Made by a program: the position numbers and the translations under genes. 64,000 nucleotides of DNA, from the NCBI GenBank assembly GCA_944376795.1, contig CALWDW010000001.1:134915-198914 (forward strand). The letters run 5' to 3'. The stretch is from an uncultured Christensenellaceae bacterium (GTDB taxonomy: Bacteria; Bacillota; Clostridia; Christensenellales; UMGS416). Position 1 is the first letter of the stretch; each line of letters opens with the position of its first letter. Below are positions 27,536-37,320 of this stretch, piece by piece. The notes under the pieces were generated by a model. The model was not told where the DNA came from and searched no databases. It saw only the letters and a program-made list of their open reading frames with translations.

Positions 27536-28207
27536 TTATCCCATATAGTCCCCATTGTACTGAACCAGCGCCACGCTGCCGACACCGCTCATTTCGGAGA
27601 GCGCATTGACAAAGCCCGTATCTTCGTCCTTCATCCGCACCTCCACGTTCAGCTCAATGATACCGTCCTGAACTGTCTTGCTCTTGATGGCAATGCGGCG
27701 GGCTTCCTTGCGCAGAAACTCGGTGGCGGCCGCTTCGCTGCCGCGGTTCTCGCAGCGAAGAACCACGATAAAGGGATTGCAGTGGGATTTCTTATTGGCA
27801 AAGAGCAGCAAAATGATTCCGATGACAACACTGCCGAACACTGCCAGCGGGATCAGTCCCGCCGCCAGCACAATGCCTGCGGCAATCGACCAAAACAGGA
27901 AGGCAATATCCAAAGGCTCCTTGATCGCCGTGCGGAAGCGGACGATGGAAAGCGCGCCCACCATGCCCAGGGACAGCACAATATTCGAAGTGACCGCCAG
28001 AATCACCAGCGTTGCAATCATGGTGAGGGCCACCAAAGTGACGCCAAAGCTGGAGGAATACATCACGCCGGCAAAAGTTTTTTTATAAATAAGAAAAATG
28101 AACAGCCCGATTCCAAAGGCTAGTACCATCGATATCCCCATATCCAGAAAGGACACACTGTTGATGTTCTCCAAAAAGCTCGACTTAAAGATGTCCTGGA
28201 AGCTCAT
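27536..28207 (-). CDS. DUF4956 domain membrane protein
   Basis: A 223-residue protein with four hydrophobic segments in residues about 20-145, followed by a cytoplasmic alpha/beta domain. The motif GMVGALSIVRFRTAIKEP is characteristic of DUF4956. Members are found beside VTC polyphosphate polymerases and CotH kinases, so a role in polyphosphate or spore-coat phosphate handling is likely but unproven. The ATG at 28207 has AAGGAG upstream. It lies 11 bp before CotH and 27 bp after the VTC gene. Confidence 0.88.
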   Translation of the reverse strand: MSFQDIFKSSFLENINSVSFLDMGISMVLAFGIGLFIFLIYKKTFAGVMYSSSFGVTLVALTMIATLVILAVTSNIVLSLGMVGALSIVRFRTAIKEPLDIAFLFWSIAAGIVLAAGLIPLAVFGSVVIGIILLLFANKKSHCNPFIVVLRCENRGSEAAATEFLRKEARRIAIKSKTVQDGIIELNVEVRMKDEDTGFVNALSEMSGVGSVALVQYNGDYMG

Positions 28208-28234
28208 GATGATTCTCCTTGTCGTTTTCATTGA

Positions 28235-28906
28235 TTAACCGTAAATACGGCACGCGGCGTACTTCGAGAAGGCGGAAGTATGGATGCTGGGAACCTGTAC
28301 AAGATCCCGAATTACCGACGGCAAAAACGTGTCCCACTTGACCTCCAAAATGATCGGTGCGTCTCTTGCTGGAATGGTCAGGCTGCGGGGATTCAGGAAA
28401 TCCGTACTGGTCAGCCCGGTGCGTATATCATAGTCCAGCGTAACCCGCACGTTTCCCGGATCATATACAAAGGGTTCCCGGGTATAATCCACAATCGTCT
28501 TGGGACGCAGCCCTTGGACGGTCATCTTGACGCCCAGCTCCCGCAGCAGAGGCTTCCCGCTGGCTGCGAGCCTTTGCGCTTCGGCGTGCAGGACGTCCTG
28601 TACCTCTTCCGGTGTCAGCGCAGCCTGCTCCTTTCTGCAGAAGCCACGGATTTTGCTCTTTTTCTCCAGCAAAATCCACGAGGTATCCCCATTATAATAG
28701 CGGACGCGGAATTTCTCCCGGCAGTCCACCCCGTCAATTTTCTCCCGCAGGGCTTTATCCATCCTGTTATCCAGGTACAAACTGCGCACTGTATACTTTC
28801 CATTGACCGTGTGCGCATCCAGCCGCAGGATCACGCGCAGCCGGGCACGGAGCGCAACCAGATCCGAGGGCGCCACCTCGTGCTTCCATTCATGGCGGAA
28901 ATCCAT
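28235..28906 (-). CDS. Polyphosphate polymerase (VTC) domain protein
   Basis: A 223-residue single-domain VTC-like protein of the CYTH/triphosphate tunnel superfamily, which makes polyphosphate from ATP in yeast Vtc4. The basic and acidic tunnel strands are visible: FRHEWKHEV, YTVRSLYLDN, KFRVRYYNG, LLEKKSKIRG, TIVDYTREPF and IILEVKWD. AAGGAGG precedes the ATG. It is first in the operon with the DUF4956 protein and CotH. Enzymatic polyphosphate synthesis is inferred from the family. Confidence 0.88.
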   Translation of the reverse strand: MDFRHEWKHEVAPSDLVALRARLRVILRLDAHTVNGKYTVRSLYLDNRMDKALREKIDGVDCREKFRVRYYNGDTSWILLEKKSKIRGFCRKEQAALTPEEVQDVLHAEAQRLAASGKPLLRELGVKMTVQGLRPKTIVDYTREPFVYDPGNVRVTLDYDIRTGLTSTDFLNPRSLTIPARDAPIILEVKWDTFLPSVIRDLVQVPSIHTSAFSKYAACRIYG

Positions 28907-29073
28907 TGCGTCACCTCCTTTTCTTGCTGCAGTCAGTATGCGTTTCAAACCTTAATTGGAACTTAAAAGCCGACGCAAATTCTTTTGGCAAATTCTGAAA
29001 AGTCATGGCTTTTCTTCCACATTCCAAAGCAGCGCCCATGGTATGCGACTCTCCTCTCGTCAGCCGTCTGCCA

Positions 29074-29102
29074 TTGCCAAATCTCCGTCAATGCGCTATG
29101 AT
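29074..29102 (+). promoter_or_regulatory. Promoter of the DUF3795 gene
   Basis: TTGCCA (29074-29079), 17-bp spacer, TATGAT (29097-29102), about 80 bp upstream of the start. Confidence 0.6.
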
Positions 29103-29188
29103 TAGGTTCATATCAATTCCTGGATCCCCCATGCGGCCGCGGGAAAACCAGATTTCATTCCTTACTACAAGCAACGGAGGACATCCCC

Positions 29189-29563
29189 ATGAAACGAGAG
29201 CTTGGTATTGCCCGCTGCGGGCTGGCATGCTGCCTCTGCACGGAAAACAACGTCTGCCAGGGCTGCAATTCTGCAGACTGCCCCGATTATGAAACCTGTG
29301 AAAACAGAAAATGCACCCTTGCTAAAGGCATTGGCCACTGCTATGAATGCCAAAAACCCTGCCGTAAGGGGCTGCTGGCAAAAATCAAACCCTATGCCTT
29401 CACCCTCTTTGCCCGAAAATATGGGGAAGAGCGCCTGTTAGACTGCCTTCAGGCCAACGAAAGGAAGGGTGTCCAGTACCACTGCACGGGGCTGACCGGC
29501 GATTACGACGCCTTCGACGATGTGGATGCTTTGATGGATTTCATTCTCACCGGCCAGCGCTAG
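29189..29563 (+). CDS. DUF3795 cysteine-rich protein
   Basis: A 124-residue small protein with 13 cysteines, mostly in the first 65 residues. The pattern IARCGLACCLCTENNVCQGC and CPDYETC, then CYECQKPC, is typical of DUF3795, probably metal- or Fe-S-binding. The function is not known. ACGGAGG precedes the ATG. The gene is a single unit between its own promoter and terminator. Confidence 0.85.
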   Translation: MKRELGIARCGLACCLCTENNVCQGCNSADCPDYETCENRKCTLAKGIGHCYECQKPCRKGLLAKIKPYAFTLFARKYGEERLLDCLQANERKGVQYHCTGLTGDYDAFDDVDALMDFILTGQR

Positions 29564-29577
29564 CCTCTGTCGCAAGA

Positions 29578-29620
29578 CGAACCCCCGGAAGACAAACTGC
29601 CTTCCGGGGGTTCGTGCTTT
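29578..29620 (+). terminator. Terminator of the DUF3795 gene
   Basis: CGAACCCCCGGAAG and CTTCCGGGGGTTCG form a perfect 14-bp stem with a 9-base loop, followed by TGCTTTCT. The 29621-29841 gap that follows shows no further gene; the spoVB-like gene has no obvious promoter in it. Confidence 0.85.
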
Positions 29621-29841
29621 CTATTGGAATCTGCAGTGTGCAGGAAATCCATCAGCAGAATGTCCGGTACACGCATACCCTGTCCAAACCTTCACCCCGC
29701 AAGATCGGCGGATCCTTGACACGGTGAACTGCCGGCTTTCCGTCATACCTGCGCGGCGCATCACCGAGAAGCAATCCGGCATATATCCTCCTCTCTGCCT
29801 CATAAACTCTTTCGGGCCACAACGGCCGCGAGGAGTATCCC

Positions 29842-31404
29842 ATGAGACGAAGCATCCGTTTTCTGAAAAACGCCCTAATCCTGTGTGCAACTTCCATAAC
29901 CCTGCGTCTCATTGGCATTGGTTTCAATGCCTATATGGTCGAGCGGATTGGCGCGGCAGGCATGGGGCTGTTTCAACTGGTCTCTTCTGTCTACTTTCTT
30001 GCCGTTACCTTCGCCTGTTCAGGGATTCATATGGCCACCACGCGCCTGATAGCCGAGGAACTGGCACGGAACAGTCCCCGGGGACTTCGCGCAGTCATGA
30101 GCCGCTGCCTACTCTACAGCATCACCTTTGGGGGGACAGCCTTCTTCCTTCTCTACTTTGGCGCAGAGGCCTTGGGCGCCGACTGGCTGGGAGACGGCCG
30201 CACCGTTGCCTCCATCCGCATCCTGGCCATTGGCCTGCCCTTTGTCGCCATGTCCTCGGTCCTTCGCGGGTATTTTACCGCAGTGCGCCGGGTGTCAAAG
30301 ACCTCGCTGGTGGACATTACAGAGCAGCTGCTGCAGATGGGACTCATCGTATTCCTCCTCACCTGCGTGCTGCCCAGCGGCCTAGAATCGGCCTGCATTG
30401 CCATGGCGCTGGGAGGAACCATATCCGAACTTGGCGCCTGCCTCATGCTGGGGCTGGCACATCTTGCGGACAGGAAGCGTTATTCCGTCCGCCCGGGTGA
30501 GGAAGCCCCGCGCCGCATGCTGCCACGCATCCTGAAGATCTCCCTGCCGGTGGCCTTCAGTGCGTACCTGCGCTCAGGGCTCTCCTCCATGAACCAGCTG
30601 TTGATCCCCGCCTCTCTTCAGCGGCACGGCTTAGATGAGGAAAACGCCCTGGCCCGGTACGGTATGGTGCAGAGCATGGTGATGCCGGTGCTGCAGCTGC
30701 CTGAAATGTTCCTGAGCTCCTTTTCCTCGCTGCTCATCCCGGAGTTTACCGACTTTTATATCAAAAAAGACCAACGCAGCATCGCCCGCACCATGACCCT
30801 TGTGTTCCGCGCCACCTTTCTTTTCGCCATCGGAGCGCTGGGATTCTTTCTTTGTTTCGCACGGGATATCAGCCAGATGCTCTATCGGGATGACACCGTG
30901 GGATTCTATCTGGCCATCCTCTCCCCGATGGTCATCCTTATGTACCTGGACCGGGTGGTCGACTGCACCCTCACTGGGCTGCACCAGCAGGTCAACAGCA
31001 TGCTCTATAACCTAATTGAATCCATGGTGACCTCCGTGCTTACGTTGGTCCTCATCCCCCGGCTGGGCATGGCGGGCTACGTTCTGGTGCTCTTCGTTGG
31101 AAAGGCCATCAACATGGGAATGAGCCTGGCACGCCTTATCAAGGTAACGGACTTTCACATTGCATTCTGGCAATGGGTCGGTTATCCTGTGCTGGCCATG
31201 ATGGTGGGCGTAGCGGCCATTGCCGTGATTCGAAGCTGGATCCTGCCGCCTTGGATTCTTTTGGGCGCCGTATTTCTCGGCATTTACATTCTCCAACTGG
31301 GACTGATGGGCTGCTTTGGTCAAAAAGCGCCGGCCATTTTCTCCCAGCTGCACCGCCCCTGGACTGGCGCCGCAAGCAGCAGCGAAGCCAAGGAGCGTCC
31401 CTAG
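29842..31404 (+). CDS. SpoVB-like polysaccharide/lipid flippase (MOP superfamily)
   Basis: A 520-residue integral membrane protein with about 14 hydrophobic segments. The start MRRSIRFLKNALILCATSI and the segment VERIGAAGMGLFQLVSSVY match the SpoVB / MurJ-like branch of the MOP flippases. SpoVB is needed for spore cortex synthesis and presumably flips peptidoglycan precursors. Several paralogues are usual in Clostridia, so which step this one serves is uncertain. AGGAG precedes the ATG. Confidence 0.85.
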   Translation: MRRSIRFLKNALILCATSITLRLIGIGFNAYMVERIGAAGMGLFQLVSSVYFLAVTFACSGIHMATTRLIAEELARNSPRGLRAVMSRCLLYSITFGGTAFFLLYFGAEALGADWLGDGRTVASIRILAIGLPFVAMSSVLRGYFTAVRRVSKTSLVDITEQLLQMGLIVFLLTCVLPSGLESACIAMALGGTISELGACLMLGLAHLADRKRYSVRPGEEAPRRMLPRILKISLPVAFSAYLRSGLSSMNQLLIPASLQRHGLDEENALARYGMVQSMVMPVLQLPEMFLSSFSSLLIPEFTDFYIKKDQRSIARTMTLVFRATFLFAIGALGFFLCFARDISQMLYRDDTVGFYLAILSPMVILMYLDRVVDCTLTGLHQQVNSMLYNLIESMVTSVLTLVLIPRLGMAGYVLVLFVGKAINMGMSLARLIKVTDFHIAFWQWVGYPVLAMMVGVAAIAVIRSWILPPWILLGAVFLGIYILQLGLMGCFGQKAPAIFSQLHRPWTGAASSSEAKERP

Positions 31405-31446
31405 CAGCCACATAGCCAGCCCCATCTCTTCTTGGAGGCAGACAGC

Positions 31447-31483
31447 AAAAAGGCGTCTCCGGCAGATCCCTGCCAGAAACGCC
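31447..31483 (-). terminator. Terminator of the DUF4091 gene
   Basis: On the minus strand GGCGTTTCTGGCAG pairs over 14 bp with CTGCCGGAGACGCC (two G-T pairs), with a 4-base loop and then TTTTT. Confidence 0.85.
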
Positions 31484-31508
31484 CCATAGGCATCGAAGCA
31501 CACACAGC

Positions 31509-33110
31509 TTATCCCAGAGGAGACCCAGCCAACGCCTCCTCCGCTGCCGCAACCAGTTCCTCATGTACCCGGTCAAAAGCGTCCGGGTCCTGTTCATAGT
31601 CGTCAAAGGCACGGAAGCACCGCGCGCAGAGCGCATCGGCGCGTGGGGCATCCACCCGCGCCAAGGCGTGAAGCAGCTCATAGTCTTCTACGCCCGCTTT
31701 CATTTGCATATACCGCATGGAGAGCAAGGGACCTTCCGTCCCAGGGTAGATAATATGTGTATCTCCGGCAGGAAGACCCGGATCCCCGCTGGTCTGCTCA
31801 AAGGGATCCTGACCATCACGGATTTGGTTGTATCCCCAGTGCAAATAGCCTGCCAGCCGATATCGGTAGTTCCCCCAATGCAGCAACCGGGGATGGAGTA
31901 GGGGATTGTCCAGGAAACGATTCAGGAACCTACCTCCCGGCATATTGCAGGTATAGAACCACAATGTATTGGCATCGTCCCGCAGATCCTCAAAATCGTT
32001 GCGGTTCTGCTGAAAATAATAGTTTTTGGGAACGTAAATGTCCAGCGCATCCTCGATAAAGAAGATTTCCACGGCGTCTATCAGCTTAATTCCCGGAAGA
32101 TACTTCCGATAGATCCCTGCCAGCACACGAAAATCGGACGCACAGCGTTCCTTGGGTTCATCGCAAATATGGACCAACGAAATCTCCCGCCACCCATTCT
32201 CCGTTAAAAAGGCGTCAAACTGCCGCAGGAACGCCGTCAGATACTTTCTTCCGGGAGTGGACAGGCAGTCCACCGGCCGAGAATCCTCTTCTTCCGTAAT
32301 ATCCCGGATCTGGAAAGGAATCTCCCCCCAGCTGGGCCGGGTAATTAGGGGCGACCATTCGACGCGTGTAAAGCCTAGGGCAAGAAACCGTTCCACCAAG
32401 GACTTTACGGCGCGGAAGTCAAAGATAGGGCCAGCCTCTGTCCGCTGGGCGCGAAGCTGCTCCCATGTCACCCAAAACACATTCTGATGGCATCCGCGCA
32501 TGGTTCGGGCATACGCTTCCACCATCCTCCAGTGGGCATCGGAACCGAAGTCCAAATGATGGTCCCTCGCCATATTGGGAACGCTAAACCAGTTGGTCAA
32601 GAAGAGCGTTTCCTCAGGCAAAACGGCCCTGCCTATTGTTATATCTAAGGAGATCGCAATCTGCTCTGCGCCCAATTCTATGGTAAGCGCACCATGGCTT
32701 TCCCCTGCTCTGGCGCCGTGCTCCGGGGTCAAGGCAAAGTAAAAGGCTTCGGTTTCCCGCTTGACCCGGATGCCTTGGATGGGTTCTAGAGCATCGAAGA
32801 CACGATAGGGCGCCTTCCGCACCCGATTTGCCGCAATCTCCTCCCAACAATCGGTGGTCAGCGGTCCCGCATGGAGGTTGTTGGTATTGCGATTCACGCG
32901 GACATCTATTTCCCGGTAGCCCTGGACACAAATGTCCGAAAGCCCCTCCACCCGCCACGTAATGGGCAAACCGGGCTCCAGCCCTTGCACCAAAACCTGG
33001 AACCCACCGGTCTGGCCTCGAAGGAGGGTCATTTCCGCCCTATGAACCTGGGAAACGATGAGAGAATCGGGAAATAGCCACCTGTTCTGGCTTACAACTT
33101 CATACTGCAT
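31509..33110 (-). CDS. DUF4091 (glycoside hydrolase-like) protein
   Basis: A 533-residue cytoplasmic protein without signal peptide. Residues about 1-150 look like a beta-sandwich, followed by a TIM-barrel-like region. The DUF4091 signature is near the C-terminal third: LWFYTCNMPGGRFLNRF then LHWGNYRYRLAGYLHWGYNQ. DUF4091 proteins resemble glycoside hydrolases, and candidate carboxylates are visible (HICDEPKE), but no activity is established from sequence. It is monocistronic. Confidence 0.83.
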   Translation of the reverse strand: MQYEVVSQNRWLFPDSLIVSQVHRAEMTLLRGQTGGFQVLVQGLEPGLPITWRVEGLSDICVQGYREIDVRVNRNTNNLHAGPLTTDCWEEIAANRVRKAPYRVFDALEPIQGIRVKRETEAFYFALTPEHGARAGESHGALTIELGAEQIAISLDITIGRAVLPEETLFLTNWFSVPNMARDHHLDFGSDAHWRMVEAYARTMRGCHQNVFWVTWEQLRAQRTEAGPIFDFRAVKSLVERFLALGFTRVEWSPLITRPSWGEIPFQIRDITEEEDSRPVDCLSTPGRKYLTAFLRQFDAFLTENGWREISLVHICDEPKERCASDFRVLAGIYRKYLPGIKLIDAVEIFFIEDALDIYVPKNYYFQQNRNDFEDLRDDANTLWFYTCNMPGGRFLNRFLDNPLLHPRLLHWGNYRYRLAGYLHWGYNQIRDGQDPFEQTSGDPGLPAGDTHIIYPGTEGPLLSMRYMQMKAGVEDYELLHALARVDAPRADALCARCFRAFDDYEQDPDAFDRVHEELVAAAEEALAGSPLG

Positions 33111-33143
33111 AGCACGGCTCCGTCATGTACTGTATTCCAGGTT

Positions 33144-33172
33144 ACCATAGCATGTCCCCCCGCGGGCGTCAA
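33144..33172 (-). promoter_or_regulatory. Promoter of the DUF4091 gene
   Basis: TTGACG (33172-33167), 17-bp spacer, TATGGT (33149-33144), immediately upstream of the coding region. Confidence 0.65.
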
Positions 33173-33290
33173 TCGTTTTTGCATTCAGCTGCATGCAGAA
33201 TCAGAGCGGCCTTGGGAGCCTAGCTCGGTGAGAGTCGCCCATTTCCAAGAAATTTTCCACATCAATATGACGGCAAACTCTCCTTTTCTC

Positions 33291-34376
33291 CTATGATTGC
33301 TTCATATAGTGCCGGTAGAGCGCATCAAAGGAGGAAAACTGCTGGATCTCCAGTCCAAGCCGGGCATACTCCTCCTCATATCCTACCGCCACCCGGAGGA
33401 ACGCCTCCCTGCCCTTCTCCAGGTCGCCGCAATCAAAGTCCTTCATCAAATCTACCGCTGGCATGCCGTGTTCCCGCGTCATTTCCTCCGCATACGCCTG
33501 AGCCCCGACCATGGTGAGAAATACATAAGAGGGATCCTGCTGGCTGACGGCCCACTCCATTTTGTTGTAATAATTACAGAAGAGCTCTTCGTACGTACCC
33601 GCAAGGCTCTCCTTCGTCGGCACCGGTGCCGGAACACACGCCTGAACCATCTCCTGGTAGAGCTTCTCTGCAGCCAGCAGCATGGCTTTCGCCGCGCTTC
33701 GGAGCTCTTCCACGGTCTTGGCCCCCAGCAGACTGCAATAAAGCGCTTCGAATCCCTCTGGCACATAGGAATAGGCCCGGATTTCCTCCCAATATCGGCG
33801 AATCCCGCGCTTGAGATAGGTGTTGTTCATGTGGATAACCGCCTGGATGAGTTCATATACCATCAGCCCTGCCGCATAACGCACGCCGCCTATGCCCTCC
33901 TCCAGCATCATCTGCGCAAAGTGCTGCTTGGCCTGGTCCAGACTCTTCACAGCCCTCCCCAGGCAGTCGGCGCCTATGGGCTTGGCAAGACGCTCACGGG
34001 CCCGCTGCTGGTACCCGGCGAAGCGCGCGGCATACTCCGGCTTGGCGCAGTATAGAATCTGCAAATCCAGCAGGTGGGAAACCATGGGACTATCCAGGTT
34101 GGCCTCCTCCTTAAGGCGTCCATTCCACTCGGTACAGTAGATATCGTACCCTACGCCATCATACAAGAAGGCATCGGCGATCTGCCAACCACGTTGGGTA
34201 TTATTGATAATGATAAGGTCCAGATCACTCTTCTCATGGTAATCTCCCGTGGAGAACGACCCGGTCAATCCAATGAGCGCTATGTCGTCCGGAAAATCCC
34301 TCTGCGCACGCTCGACCACCATGGCAATCAGCTTTCGATTCTTTTCCTCAATCCTCTCGCGCGTCTGTGCGTCCAT
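33291..34376 (-). CDS. Nucleotidyltransferase-domain protein
   Basis: A 361-residue protein with an N-terminal polymerase-beta-type nucleotidyltransferase fold: GS at residues 39-40 and the metal-binding D51-x-D53 (GSFSTGDYHEKSDLDLII). The helical C-terminal two thirds (about 140-290) resembles the substrate-binding part of aminoglycoside nucleotidyltransferases. Whether it modifies an antibiotic, a protein or something else cannot be told. GAGGGG lies upstream of the ATG. It is transcribed away from yajC with its own untranslated region. Confidence 0.78.
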   Translation of the reverse strand: MDAQTRERIEEKNRKLIAMVVERAQRDFPDDIALIGLTGSFSTGDYHEKSDLDLIIINNTQRGWQIADAFLYDGVGYDIYCTEWNGRLKEEANLDSPMVSHLLDLQILYCAKPEYAARFAGYQQRARERLAKPIGADCLGRAVKSLDQAKQHFAQMMLEEGIGGVRYAAGLMVYELIQAVIHMNNTYLKRGIRRYWEEIRAYSYVPEGFEALYCSLLGAKTVEELRSAAKAMLLAAEKLYQEMVQACVPAPVPTKESLAGTYEELFCNYYNKMEWAVSQQDPSYVFLTMVGAQAYAEEMTREHGMPAVDLMKDFDCGDLEKGREAFLRVAVGYEEEYARLGLEIQQFSSFDALYRHYMKQS

Positions 34377-34437
34377 GCTGCCTTTCCCCTCCTCTAAATC
34401 CCGCCATAGGGCCAGTTTCCCATTAAACCCCTAATAC

Positions 34438-34468
34438 AAAAAGCCACGCCTCCCCCAGGAAGCGTGGC
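34438..34468 (-). terminator. Terminator after yajC
   Basis: On the minus strand GCCACGC and GCGTGGC form a 7-bp stem followed by TTTTT. It ends the pfkB-tgt-yajC transcript. Confidence 0.8.
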
Positions 34469-34507
34469 ACGGAACCATTAGCCGTTATGCGAAGCGCGCG
34501 AAAAACC

Positions 34508-34810
34508 CTAGTCCTTCATTTCGTTTTCGACAGGGGAATCTTCCACGCTGCCGATGGCGCGGCGCTCAAATACCAATTCCACCTTGCCGGGGCCCACTTC
34601 CATCGTCACGGTGTCATCCTTGATGGCGGTAATCCGGCCATAGATGCCGCCGATGCTCTTCACCCGGTCTCCCACCTTCAGGTTGGCCAGCATGTTGTTA
34701 ATGGCCTTCTGCTTCTTCTGCTGGGGCCGGATCAGCATGAAGTAAAACACGGCCACAATCGCCACCAGGGGAAGAACATTCATCACAATCGCCATGACTT
34801 GTTCGCTCAT
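34508..34810 (-). CDS. yajC: Preprotein translocase subunit YajC
   Basis: A 100-residue accessory subunit of the SecDF-YajC complex. There is one transmembrane helix (about residues 10-28), then the signature FMLIRPQQKKQKAINNML and the small basic domain LKVGDRVKSIGGIYG. The tgt-yajC arrangement is widespread in bacteria; secD would be expected next, but here the operon ends at a terminator. Confidence 0.93.
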   Translation of the reverse strand: MSEQVMAIVMNVLPLVAIVAVFYFMLIRPQQKKQKAINNMLANLKVGDRVKSIGGIYGRITAIKDDTVTMEVGPGKVELVFERRAIGSVEDSPVENEMKD

Positions 34811-34873
34811 TGTCTCTACCTACTCCTCAACACATAAAATCCGTACACACTATACCGTATTTTCCCAGGAAAT

Positions 34874-36040
<1,167 letters not shown>

Positions 36041-36979
36041 TTATCCCACGGGCCGCAGCTCCACACGATCCAGCAAGCGCCGGTACAGGCCGGCATCAAT
36101 GAGCTTGGTTCCTTCGGTGGTGACGCTGGACGATGCGGCAGCAACCCCGTGGCGAAGCACGTCCGCACCGGTCAGACCCAACTGCAGCGCATGGAGCATC
36201 CCGGCCACCATGGAGTCCCCAGCCCCCACCGTGGACCGAACCGGCACCTGCATAGGCGGCGCAAACCAGGCGCCGTCCTTTTCCGCCAGGTAAGCGCCGT
36301 CCCCGCCCATGGAAACCGCCACCACCGCAATTCCCTGATCCAGCAGATCACGGGCGGCGCCGTCAATAGCCTCCAGGCTGTCCATTTTCCGTCCACAGAG
36401 GAGCTCCAGCTCATATTGGTTCGGCTTGATCATATAGGGCTTGGCCCGCAGTCCCAGCCGCAGGCGCTCGCCCTCGGCGTCCAGCAGCACCCGGCATTCC
36501 GGCGCCGCCTCCCGGATACGGTGCGTCAGCGTCTCGTAGATATCCAGGGGACATCCCGGAGGTGTGCTGCCCGTAAGCACCATGTACGTGGACTTCCGCG
36601 CCCAGTCCAATGTCTTGGCCATAACTTCTTCCAAGGTTTCCGGCGCAAGAGGGCTTCCCGGCTCATTGATCTCTGTAATTCGCCCCGTTGAAGCATCCAG
36701 CACCTTCATATTGACGCGAACAGGAACGTCCATCTTGACCCAATCCCCAAGGCACCCCGTTCCCGCAAAGCGCTGCAGCACCACCTGTCCGTTTCCCACG
36801 CCCATGGTACCCACACAGACCGCCTCTTCGCCGATTTGATCCAGCGCCAGGGCTACATTGACGCCCTTGCCGCTGCCATCCTCCCGGGCTGCTTTGACGC
36901 GGTTCATGCCGCCGTAGCAAAATGCCTCCACGGTTACCGTTTTGTCCACACAGGGGTTCAGACAAAGTGCCGCAATCAT
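36041..36979 (-). CDS. 1-phosphofructokinase family hexose kinase (PfkB)
   Basis: A 312-residue PfkB/ribokinase-fold kinase. The motif GKGVNVALALDQIG (about 37-50) and the catalytic GAGDSMVAGML near residue 253 are intact. The closest patterns are FruK / LacC (1-phosphofructokinase or tagatose-6-phosphate kinase). No fru PTS genes are adjacent. Its ribosome binding site follows directly after the T-run that ends the noncoding RNA at 37002-37270, so readthrough of that terminator could control it. Confidence 0.85.
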   Translation of the reverse strand: MIAALCLNPCVDKTVTVEAFCYGGMNRVKAAREDGSGKGVNVALALDQIGEEAVCVGTMGVGNGQVVLQRFAGTGCLGDWVKMDVPVRVNMKVLDASTGRITEINEPGSPLAPETLEEVMAKTLDWARKSTYMVLTGSTPPGCPLDIYETLTHRIREAAPECRVLLDAEGERLRLGLRAKPYMIKPNQYELELLCGRKMDSLEAIDGAARDLLDQGIAVVAVSMGGDGAYLAEKDGAWFAPPMQVPVRSTVGAGDSMVAGMLHALQLGLTGADVLRHGVAAASSSVTTEGTKLIDAGLYRRLLDRVELRPVG

Positions 36980-37001
36980 GGGATTTCCTCCTTTTCCTCA
37001 C

Positions 37002-37270
37002 AAAAAAGCCCCGCCGCCGGAGATGCAGCCGCATGCCCGGGGTGAAGCCCAAATCCCTCGAAATGCTCCCGGGGCTGACCTGGTCTTTGACCCCACACCC
37101 GCCAGCTGGAGGTTTTGCTCGGGGTGCATACCCGTCACGCTTCCCTCTCTCAGGTGGTCCTGGCTGGACTTACTTCTAAACCGCGCCATGCTCCCCGGGC
37201 TTTGCCCGGCTTACGTGGATCGTTTTGCCCGCGGCTGGCATCGACTTGCAACCACAGACCCCCGGAAGTA
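37002..37270 (-). ncRNA. Candidate structured noncoding RNA (or long leader) between comFC and the pfkB-type gene
   Basis: About 270 nt without an open reading frame, read from a strong promoter at 37276-37304 and ending in a GC-rich stem (GCCCCG with CGGGGC) plus six T at 37007-37002. Several compact GC-rich hairpins are visible: CCGGGC/GCCCGG with 3-base loop at 37195-37209, CAGG/CCTG at 37151-37162, GGGT/ACCC at 37122-37133 and GGTC/GACC at 37083-37093. It does not match RNase P, tmRNA, SRP or 6S RNA signatures that I know. Its position beside comFC recalls the raiA-motif RNA of Clostridia, which is a positional guess only. It could be a stand-alone RNA or a terminator-controlled leader of the pfkB-type gene. 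Confidence 0.6.
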
Positions 37271-37275
37271 TTTTC

Positions 37276-37304
37276 ATTATACCGTATACAGGAAGGATTG
37301 ACAA
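37276..37304 (-). promoter_or_regulatory. Promoter of the structured RNA
   Basis: TTGTCA (37304-37299), 17-bp spacer, TATAAT (37281-37276). It lies within 20-50 bp of the comFC stop codon, so transcription restarts immediately after comFC. Confidence 0.8.
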
Positions 37305-37320
37305 GCGTAAGCCTCGAACC

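Noticed and set aside
37149..37165. B12-box-like sequence (minus-strand AGCCAGGACCACCTGAG) in the structured RNA
   Set aside because: The rest of a cobalamin riboswitch (upstream conserved core and correct order of elements) is missing, so this is treated as coincidence.
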